64,000 nucleotides of DNA from Orychophragmus violaceus (taxonomy: Eukaryota > Streptophyta > Magnoliopsida > Brassicales > Brassicaceae), in the NCBI GenBank assembly GCA_030180135.1, contig CM058236.1, positions 8,949,357 to 9,013,356 on the forward strand, read 5' to 3'. Shown here one piece after another: positions 56,067 to 64,000 of this stretch. Positions within the stretch are counted from its first letter, which is position 1. Each line of letters starts with the position of its first letter. Both the position numbers and the translations under genes were made by a program. The notes under the pieces are model-generated. The model saw only the letters and a list, made by a program, of their open reading frames with translations. It was not told the origin of the DNA and searched no databases.

Positions 56067-57316
56067 TCATGTCGTTTCAAACTTGAGACCAGGAGGTTGT
56101 TTAATATTAGAATCTTCAAACAGCAAGGTTACCCATGCTGTCGACCATGCTGTTCCACCAAAGATACTGCCGTAGAAGTACCACATAGGGATGTTAAAAC
56201 AACCCTTTCGTAAACGGGCCTAAACGGGCTTCATGTATAAAAATGAGCCCGTTTAGACCCGTTTAAGTCACATGTGTAAACGGGCTTACCCGTTTAAGCC
56301 CGTTTATTAATCGGGTTTTTATGATTTTTAAACGGGTACCCGTTTAGACCCGTTTAACTTTAAAAAAAAATATTTTAATAATTAAATAATAAATCATAAA
56401 AATACTATTAATTATAGAAAATTCAAAAAAAAATCCAAAAAATAAGAAAATATATAAAATAATTTAAAAAGTAAAGATTTAAATTTTAATGTTAAAATAA
56501 AAATATTTAGTTTATATTTTATATTCCATCTAAAATTAAAGAATTTCAATAAAATATAAATGATAAACAACAACCCATTTACTTGATTAAATTTTTATTT
56601 TAAAATATATAAAAATATTCAAAAATTCAAAAAATATAGAAAATAGTTTTTAAAAGTAAAGATTAAAATTTTAATATTAAAATAAAATTATTATTTTATA
56701 TTTTATATTCGATCTAAAATTAAAAACTTCAATAAAAATATAAATGATATATTAAAACTTTTTATTTCTAAATGTATACAAAATAGTGTTAAAGTAATTA
56801 AATATCATATAATAAATTATCAACTATGCTAATAGAATATAAAAGTAATTGACAATAATTTCTTTTTTAAGAGGACAAAATATTAATTATTAATTATATA
56901 AGAATGATAAAATACTTAAACTAACAATATTTCATTAATATGGTGTTGAATGTTGATAAATATACAAATTATAATATTAAAAATATATTTTTTTTTTGTA
57001 TTTTTGTTTTTTATAATAAAAAAATATATTTTTAAACGGGCCTAAACGGGCTTAAACGGGTACGTATTAAATTAACGGGTCTAAACGGGCGGGCCTAAAC
57101 GGGTCCAAAATATAAACGGGTTTAATCGGGTTCGGGTCTAAACGGGTACGAGCCTAAACGGGTCGGGCCTAAACGGGCCGGGCTCGCCCGTTTTAACATC
57201 CCTAGTACCACATAAAGGATGAACACTATTTCAATTATCTCACTGGAAAGCGCCACGCCGAAGAAGCTCCACCGCCGTCCAAATACACAGATTTGATTTG
57301 GCCAGTTAACTCCCAA
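56067..57316 (-). pseudogene. Possible gene fragment split by a hAT element (unidentified)
   Basis: Outside the hAT element the minus strand has coding-like DNA: M-W-Y-F-Y-G-S-I-F-G-G-T-A-W-S-T-A-W-V-T-L-L-F-E-D, ending at a TGA (56067-56069). Upstream at 57213-57316 are further hydrophobic frames. The transposon lies in the middle of this reading. I do not recognise the protein. It may be a chance frame. Confidence 0.25.
56186..57204. mobile_element. Non-autonomous hAT element (1,019 bp)
   Basis: 15-bp perfect inverted ends TAGGGATGTTAAAAC flanked by the 8-bp duplication GTACCACA (56178-56185, 57205-57212), both diagnostic of hAT. Both ends are full of AAACGGG in alternating orientation, and the centre is very AT-rich without a transposase frame. 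AAACGG is the motif bound by the Ac transposase in the subterminal DNA of Ac. Confidence 0.92.
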
Positions 57317-58380
57317 AGCTAAAGGTGGGACAAATCTGCAGAGATATTACTTCAAGATGCGAGAAAGACAACAAAGAAAATCAGATTGCGCGACAGGAAG
57401 AAAAGCAGGGAAAGGAGATCGGAGAAGATCCGGACTAGACGGAGAAAAGAAATCTAATATTAATCGGAAGAAACAAAAAATGGATTAAAACCAAAACAAA
57501 CAATCAGAAATCAATATCGATTTTTATTTGAACACTGATATACACAAACAAAAGTGGCCGTTGAAATGAGAGATCTATTATGCCACTTCTGAAAGATTGA
57601 ATCTGTGAAGAAAAGGAAACAAAAAAATCTAGTTTCGAAGAATTTTCTCTCTCTAAGAAGAGAGATAAGCCGTCAAATTAATTCAATTGTTGTAAATACT
57701 CCTAAACCTTCAATTTTCATACATACACATGTGTTGGATTTATGTCGTACACGGTTCAATTTCATTCAAAGTTTAGGCTCTCAAAATACTTAACCGGTTT
57801 AATATGGTTCTACTTCAAAGCTTGCTAGTTATGTAAATCCATTAGCATTTTGTTTGGTCTTGATCTCATAATCTTTGTTTGCAACTCTTAAAATATTCAC
57901 CTTATATACTTGTTAGATTTATGAATCCATTGGCATTTATTTTTTGGGGGTCTTATTATATTTCTTATAACTCTTGAAATATTCAAAATAAAACAAAATA
58001 GTTCATACTTTCCTACAATTAGTAAGATAGTCTTACAAAAAAACTCTTCACCCTTTTAAAAGTAATCTCTGAACCTATAAAAATAAACCATAAATTTTAA
58101 ACCCAATCATTAGAAAATGAAATTTTAAATCGTATAAGCTCTAAACCGAAAATGCTGTGTTTATTTATGCTTCAAAAAATTATACTTAGTTTCTTAAACA
58201 TTTTTCCTGATTATTTTCTTCATTTGCCCCTAACCAAAAAAGTTACATGTCACCAATTTGTTGTTTTCTAATTATAAAAGATACTCAAATATTCGAAGTT
58301 TTTCTAAAATTTCACAAAAAAATTATGAAACTGCCATAAGATTATCATTAATTTAATACTTACCCAAAATTAAAATAGTA
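57213..58380. other. AT-rich DNA, no gene recognised
   Basis: Purine-rich at 57330-57480, then AT-rich. The one frame above 60 codons (57605-57793) has no known feature. Confidence 0.6.
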
Positions 58381-58381
58381 A

Positions 58382-59032
58382 TCTATACTATTAAAACAGA
58401 AGTACAAAATAAAATATACCACTAATTATTCATATAATTACAATATATGCCATTAGTTTCTTTGTTGAGTTTTAAAGTTTATAAAGGATAAAATGTCTTT
58501 TTAATCTTTCCATAATAAATCAATGTATTAATCATGAAATCTTTCAAATCTTCCAATATCTTTCTAACAAACATATTATCAACCATAAATTAAACATTTT
58601 ACCTAAAATTCAAAATATCTTATATAATAAGATTAAAATTCCGAACTAATAAATATTAAATTTTTGGAAACAAATATTGATTTTCTAATGATTTATCAAA
58701 AGAAAAAATTATAAACTCTTTATTTTTTTGGTTTTAATTTCAAAATTCGGTTGAAATAGTAAATATTTCCTTTAACAAAAAGAAATAATATTAATAACAT
58801 CTATATTTATCTCTAAATTAAAAGACTTTGACAAATTCTCAATATTCTAAAACTTTCAGCTAAACAACACTGGTTTCGATTTCATTGAAGGTTTGATTTT
58901 TTTTGGATTCTATAGATTTTAGGTCCTTATTATTCTACCAAAAGGAACTCTAACCATGTAACTAATCAGGTGACTTTCATATTTCATTGTGTGTTTCTCT
59001 TCGTTTCTATATGTTGTAATCTGGTTGGTGAT
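58382..59032 (+). mobile_element. Possible Helitron 5' end
   Basis: TCTATACTATTAAAACAGAAG after an A at 58381 closely resembles the 5' terminus of Brassicaceae Helitrons, which insert between A and T. I could not find the 3' hairpin and CTAG-type end, so the right border is arbitrary. Confidence 0.45.
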
Positions 59033-59206
59033 CAGGCCCGGCTTAAAGGGGGTGCTGACAGTGCAAATGCACTTGATCACACATTTTAAATCAATTTTTC
59101 TTTACTATTTAAGGGTCCTAAATTTTAAATGTTTTGTAAATTAAGGGCACATTTTCAAAAACGTTCAATATGGCACAGAGCCCACATATTCTTTGAGCTG
59201 GGTCTG
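59033..59206. repeat. Small element with imperfect inverted ends
   Basis: CAGGCCCGGCTTAAAG and CTTTGAGCTGGGTCTG are inverted with three mismatches over 16 bases, enclosing 174 bp. I see no target duplication, so its class is uncertain. Confidence 0.35.
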
Positions 59207-59349
59207 TCTAATGAAACACCATGAAGGGAAAGTAGAATACTTCAAAACCAGATGCATCTCAACTATATTCCTCTTTGGAAAAAAACCTCTTGCACCGGAT
59301 GATTTCAGTTCTGGCAGACAAAAGTGTTCTCACGCTTCCCCTAAAGAGG

Positions 59350-59578
<229 letters not shown>

Positions 59579-59579
59579 G

Positions 59580-60309
59580 TCTGCACATTTCTTTTCGTGA
59601 AACTATACATGGAAACAAATATTTTTCAGGCTGAGATATTGACATGCTACAAACCATTAATCAACACAAACCATTATCATTTATAATTGAATTAGTTAAA
59701 TCATTAAGAGTATTTTAGTATTTAAAAATATGTAAATTGGATAATCTGGGTTCTAGCCGGTTAAACACACGGATCCCCCCCCCCCAATATTTGACGAAAT
59801 CGCCCACTTCTGAGAAACAAACGAATTATGTGGCATGATATCTTAACTGAACTTTCTTAAATTGACCTTTTTCTTCCCTAAACCCTAATCATAATTGTGC
59901 GATGAGACCAAAAAAAAAGCAAGAGTTACGGCATGTTGAATCCTGATCTTTCTTCCTCCTCCTCCTCTTCTTCTCTCAGTTTGTTGTCATAGCACTGAAG
60001 TAACAGAGTTAGTATTATCTTCCTCCTTTGTCTCTCTGTTTTTTCAATCTCATTGGGATTGGTTCGATATGAAGCTGGGGTTTCTGCTTTAATTGATAAA
60101 ATTATGGATTTTTTGCAGAAGCTAATCCGTTTTGATTGTCCAAACCTATGGTGTTTATAGGTAATACACCTTGGTATGTGGTGTCTCAATGAGTCTTGGT
60201 ATCTGCTCTCAGGTATAGGTTTAGATATACGTCGCTATTGCTAAATACCACCTTAAAATAGAATCCATAAGCTAAGCTTTCTCATTTGTCTCTGGTTCAA
60301 CTTCATTTG
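59580..60309 (+). other. Region upstream of the PPR fragment, no gene recognised
   Basis: Mixed DNA with TC-rich, UTR-like sequence at 59935-60040. It could be the 5' flank or an intron of the PPR gene. No reliable coding exon. Confidence 0.5.
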
Positions 60310-60593
60310 CTTAAGTAGTTGGCGTTGATATGTATGCCAACTGTGGTTCTATTAAAGACGAGGTTCAAGTATTCAAAGAGATGCCTGATAGAAATGGAGT
60401 TTCCTGGAATGTGTTAATCTCAGCTTACGCTGAGAACGGAGATGGAGAAGCAGCAATTAGTGCATTAACCGATATGATTCACTTAGGTCTCCAGCCAGAT
60501 TCAGTCAGCGTCTTGACTGCATGTAGTCATTGTGGATTTGTTGAACAAGGAACCGAGTACTTCGAGGCAATGTCTCGGATCCACGGGGTAAAT
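60310..60593 (+). pseudogene. PPR (PLS-type) gene fragment truncated by a Copia insertion
   Basis: An open frame with pentatricopeptide repeats: D-M-Y-A-N-C-G-S-I, V-F-K-E-M-P-D-R-N-G-V-S-W-N-V-L-I-S-A-Y and L-G-L-Q-P-D-S-V-S-V-L-T-A-C-S-H-C-G-F. This is the spacing of an RNA-binding organellar PPR protein. It lacks an N-terminus with targeting peptide. After I-H-G it is cut at 60593 by the LTR, so the C-terminal E/DYW part is missing. A small in-frame gap before L-T-A-C-S-H is suspected compared with usual repeats. Confidence 0.82.
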
Positions 60594-60952
60594 TGTTAGA
60601 ATTTAAGAGAATAAAGTAGAGATTTGTAGAATCAACAAAACATAAGAGAAGAAGATTAGAGAGAGTTTGAGAGAATAAGAACAAGAGAGAGATTAGAGAG
60701 AGAATTGGAGATGAGAATAAGTCTCCTTAGATTCAAAATTCAAAATCTGAGCTTACAATATAGAGAAGAGCAATTAGACTAATTTATACGAGAGAAGCTA
60801 ATCTAAAATATCTTAAAGTGACAAGATTGTTTTTACTGTTCATCCGCGGATACTGTCCACAGATGCTTTATGGACAGTCCGGTTACTCCTCCTAGCATCC
60901 ATGTGGACTGATAGTCTTTAAGCTATCCATCTCAATAGATATCTCATGATCA
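60594..60952 (-). repeat. 3' LTR of right-edge Copia (about 359 bp)
   Basis: TGTTAGAATT..TGATCA on plus, hence TGATCA..AACA on minus. Next to it AAGCTTGAGGGGGACTA on minus forms the polypurine tract. The inner border is uncertain by a few bases. Confidence 0.7.
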
Positions 60953-61113
60953 ATAGTCCCCCTCAAGCTTAGACTTTGGAATCACCCTAAAGGCAAAGTC
61001 TAAGCTTGGAATGATCATGGCAACATCTCATTAAAAACCTTGATATGGAAAACCACTTGGGACAAAACCACATCAAGGGAAAAAGAGTATACTGCTCATG
61101 AATCAGGAGAGTT

Positions 61114-63047
61114 CTAATCATGAATGGATACAAGTCCTAGTTTGCTAAAGATGTGATCGCAAACCTTGAGACTTGCAGCTTTGGTGAAGATGTCTGCTAA
61201 CTGATCTTCACTTCTTGTATAGTAGGGTAAGACAGTTCCATCTTCAATCTTCTCCCTGACCTTGTGACAATCAATTTCTATGTGTTTAGTCCTTTCATGG
61301 AGCACCGAGTTTGTGGCTATATGGATTGCAGCCTGATTATCACAATGGAAGGTAATGGGACTTGATTGCTCAATGCCAAAGTCCTTAACGAGAGCCTTCA
61401 GCCATGTTAACTCGTTTGTGAGTTTCCTCAATGATCTATACTCAGCTTCAGTACTTGAGCAGGAAACAACCTTCTGCTTCTTGGTCTTCCAAGTCACTAA
61501 GTTTCCTCCAATAAAGGTGCAATAACCGGTTGTGGATCTTCTATCACTCTTATCACCAGCCCAATCTGCATCACAATACCCAACAATCTCAGTGTTGTCA
61601 CTCTTACCCATCCAAATGCCTTGTCCTTGAGAGCCCTTGAGATATCTGAGTATCCTTTCTATCATGCTCCAGTGGTGGACAGTAGGTGTTTGCATATGTT
61701 GGCTACTTGGTTCACAGCAAAACATAAGTCTGGTCTAGTGAGTGTAAGGTAGATGAGCTTTCCAACCATTCTCCTGTATAGAGACACATCCCTGAACTTC
61801 TTATAATCTGATTTCTCCTTCTTTCTACTGACTTGGTAGCCATCTTCAAGAGGAGTTTTGGCTATCTTGCTTTCTTGCATTCATGTTTCTGTCAACAAGT
61901 CCTTCACATACTTTCTTTGGGACAAAAATAGACCATCTTGAAATCTGCACACTTCAATTCCCAAGAAGTATTTCAACTCACCGAGGTCCTTGATGTCAAA
62001 TGAACTTTTGAGAAATGCTTTGGTGGATTGGATCCCTGATTTATCACTGCCAGTAATGATCTGATCATCCACATATATGAGTACTACAACCATGCCTGAT
62101 GAGCTTTGAAGAGTGAACAAGGTATGGTCAGATTGAGACTTCCTGAACCCATAATCCATAAGAGTGTGGCTCAGCTTGTGATACCAGGCTCTTGGTGACT
62201 GCTTCAATCCATAGATAGCTCTTCTCAACCTCAACACTTCCCCTGGCTTACACAGCTGTTCAAGACCTGATGGTGGAGTCATGTACACCTCTTCTTCAAG
62301 TTCTCCTTGTAGGAAAGCATTTTTGACATCCATCTGCCATAGATCCCATGAAAGGTTGGTATCTAAGGAGAGAGTAACTCTCACAGTGTGAAGCTTCGCT
62401 ACCGGTGCAAAAGTGTCACTGTAGTCTTCTCCATAAGTCTGGGTAAATCCTCTAGCAACCAGCCTTGCCTTATACCTCTCTATATCCCCATTGCTCTTGT
62501 ACTTGATTTTGAATACCCATTTCGAGCTAACAGCTTTCTTTCCTTTTGGTAAAGGTTCTACATTACAAGTATGATTCCTTTCCATAGCCTCCTTCTCATC
62601 AATCACAACATTCATCCACACCTTAGTGTCCTTAGCCTCTTCATAGGTTTTAGGAACATGATTCATTTCTATCTTCCCAAGAATGGCATAATGACTTGAT
62701 GGTAACAAGTCAATTGAACACACGGATTGATTGGGATGAGCAACACCCTGATTGTTGAAGTAGAACTTCTTGTTGATCCAGATTGATGGATCCTTCTTTT
62801 CTCGAGTGCTTCTTCTGAGTTGTTGCACCGGTTGAGAAGCTTCCTCAACACCCATTTGTTCTTCTCCAAGATGAATTGTCTCCTCCTCATTCATATTCAA
62901 TTTTTTTTTATCTTGATTCTGAGGGTAGAACTTCCTCTTGAGTTTGAGTGGGTTCTTGATTAGCTGCCACTGGTTCTTCTTCTTGCAACTCTTCTTGATG
63001 ACTTCATGTTTCTGTTTCCCTTTGTCTTGGTAACTTAGAAGAGTCAT
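61114..63047 (-). pseudogene. Copia reverse transcriptase and RNase H, three lesions
   Basis: The frame 63047-61881 contains the acidic linker, W-V-F-K-I-K, A-R-L-V-A-R-G-F-T-Q, Q-M-D-V-K-N-A-F-L-Q-G-E-L, Y-V-D-D and L-K-Y-F-L-G-I-E-V. A TGA (about 61881-61883) stands where GGA is expected. RNase H follows with D-A-D-W-A-G-D, S-S-T-E-A-E-Y and C-D-N-Q-A-A-I. A one-base loss near 61704 shifts the frame between the connection and RNase H. The end is at 61114. Confidence 0.88.
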
Positions 63048-63174
63048 TCCCCAAATGATCCAAGAGAAACCTCAGACTTGTAGCAAGGTCGGAAGGTGAT
63101 CTTGAAAGGTCTTTCAATTATTCCCAGTCCCTCTTTTCAAAATAGCTCTTTCCTTCTATGAACTTGACATCCCT

Positions 63175-63761
63175 TTACACATAGGTGCGGTTGTTGATTG
63201 AATCATAGCATTTGTAACTCTTCTGAGTAATTGAATATCCAAGGAACATGCACTTGATGCTCTTAGCTTCTAGCTTGTTTCTTTGATCACTTGAATTGTA
63301 GGCAAAACACACACACCCAAACACACATAAGTGTTCAATAAAAGGTTGGGTTTTGATTAATACCTCAAATGGTGAGATGTCTTGGAGAACTTTTTTTGGA
63401 GTCCTATTGATGAGATAGCAAGCTGCTAAGACCGCATCTCCCCAAAATCTTTTAGGCACATTGGTATGAAACATCATGGACCTAGCAACTTCCATGAGAT
63501 GTCTGTTCTTTCTCTCAGCCACTTCGTTTGTTGGGGTGTATGTGGACAGCTTGTTTGATGTAGGATTCCATGTTTGATCAGGTTGGCTTTGAATCTTTGA
63601 CTTGTATACTCTCCTCCATTATCTGATCTAAACACTTTGATCTTTGCATTAAATTGATTAGTAATATAATTTTGAAAGTGAATGAAAGCTTCATAAACCC
63701 TATCTTTAGATGGGAGCAAAGTGACCCAAGTATATTTCGATTTCTCATATATGAAAGTCAC
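63175..63761 (-). pseudogene. Copia integrase core, frameshifted
   Basis: Contains R-S-D-N-G-G-E-Y (second catalytic aspartate) and, after a one-base shift near 63520, A-E-R-K-N-R-H-L-M-E with the catalytic glutamate, then F-W-G-D-A-V-L-A-A-C-Y-L-I-N-R. It ends in a TAA near 63175, with another stop before the RT frame begins at 63047. Confidence 0.85.
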
Positions 63762-63779
63762 AAAATAATTGTTCCTATC

Positions 63780-64000
63780 TCTAGATAGACAAGGTGAAGT
63801 TCAAACATCAGAATGCACTAGATCAAAGCAGTTTTCATAGATAGTAGCAGATTTAGGAAAGATAGTTCTACAATGTTTACCAAGGATGCAAGTTTCACAA
63901 GTTGAATGATCAAAGTTAGCATTAGGCAACATTAAACTGAGAGCACGCGCATGAGGATGACCAAGTCTAGCATGCCACAAAGCATTTTGATTAACTAGAA
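63780..64000 (-). pseudogene. Copia GAG-pre-integrase / integrase zinc finger (partial)
   Basis: The minus frame shows W-H-A-R-L-G-H-P-H and C-E-T-C-I-L-G-K-H, the H-H-C-C zinc-binding part of integrase. It is cut by the window end. Confidence 0.7.

Larger units (their letters stand above)
60594..64000 (-). mobile_element. Degenerate Copia element running off the right edge
   Basis: The 3' LTR (60594-60952) is followed inward by polypurine DNA and pol in minus orientation up to the window end, where the GAG-pre-integrase / integrase zinc finger region (63780-64000) lies. Gag and the 5' LTR are outside. It differs from C1-C4 in sequence and is a separate Copia lineage. Confidence 0.85.

Noticed and set aside
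57122..57316. Separate 64-codon gene on minus
   Set aside because: Runs from flanking DNA into the hAT terminal repeats; the C-terminal half is transposon sequence.
59777..59787. Poly-C run as a functional signal
   Set aside because: An isolated homopolymer; could be slippage or sequencing error.

Overview
This is a stretch of plant nuclear DNA made almost entirely of nested transposable elements. The host is probably a member of the Brassicaceae. This rests on the Copia, Tat and Athila LTR-element types, a CACTA element with CACTACAAGAAA ends, a Helitron-like TCTATACTATTAAAA start, introns with GT..AG borders, and a plant PPR gene fragment. I see no complete host gene. All family calls were made by eye from motifs, without database searches.

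Layout, left to right. (1) Positions 1-6795 hold a minus-strand Copia element (called C1 here) with its left LTR cut by the window edge; it sits 20 bp inside the end of a Tat-type Ty3/gypsy LTR. (2) Positions 6796-14355 are that Tat element: gag and protease on minus, an antisense additional ORF (aORF) on plus, and no reverse transcriptase. (3) Positions 14356-15175 and 29318-30235 are two halves of an old Tork-like Copia pol, the substrate into which Tat and an Athila-like element inserted. (4) Positions 15176-29317 are the Athila-like element: LTRs of 1.1-1.2 kb, TSD GAAGA, gag and protease relics on minus, no RT. It is split by (5) C4, 17162-24895, TSD GTCCC, a nearly intact Copia element with all catalytic domains but one frameshift and one nonsense codon. 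(6) Positions 30236-32090 hold a truncated minus-strand Copia. (7) Positions 32177-55631 are a 23.5 kb CACTA (En/Spm) element with a 3-bp AGT duplication and two genes, a TNPD/TNP2-like transposase and a TNPA-like (Transposase_24-type) protein. It carries two nested Copia elements: C2 (34208-41420, TSD ATATC) and C3 (about 45836-52974, its 5' LTR partly hidden by a 500-base run of N). (8) Positions 55635-64000 are AT-rich DNA with a 1,019-bp hAT element packed with AAACGG motifs, a possible Helitron end, a long CT microsatellite, a PPR fragment, and a degenerate minus-strand Copia running off the right edge.

Four observations stand out. First, C1, C2 and C3 form a lineage in which gag is open but the pol region is wrecked, with a stop codon immediately before the protease motif in all three. 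Yet their LTR pairs are identical or nearly so, so elements without a usable pol have transposed recently. C4 is a relative with an almost complete pol. Second, pairs of TCGATCGA palindromes spaced 21-23 bp apart (two helical turns) occur in the LTRs and internal regions of C1, C3 and the unrelated Athila-like element, but not in C2, C1's closest sibling. Third, C1-C4 share a long 3' noncoding region with a hairpin that shows a compensatory change in C3 and a wobble pair in C1. Fourth, C1 and C2 have nearly identical internal DNA but different LTR centres and leaders, so they are mosaics.

Nesting gives a relative order: Tork relic, then Tat and Athila, then C1 (in Tat) and C4 (in Athila). Separately, CACTA came before C2 and C3. 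Near-identical LTRs place C1, C2 and C3 among the most recent events.
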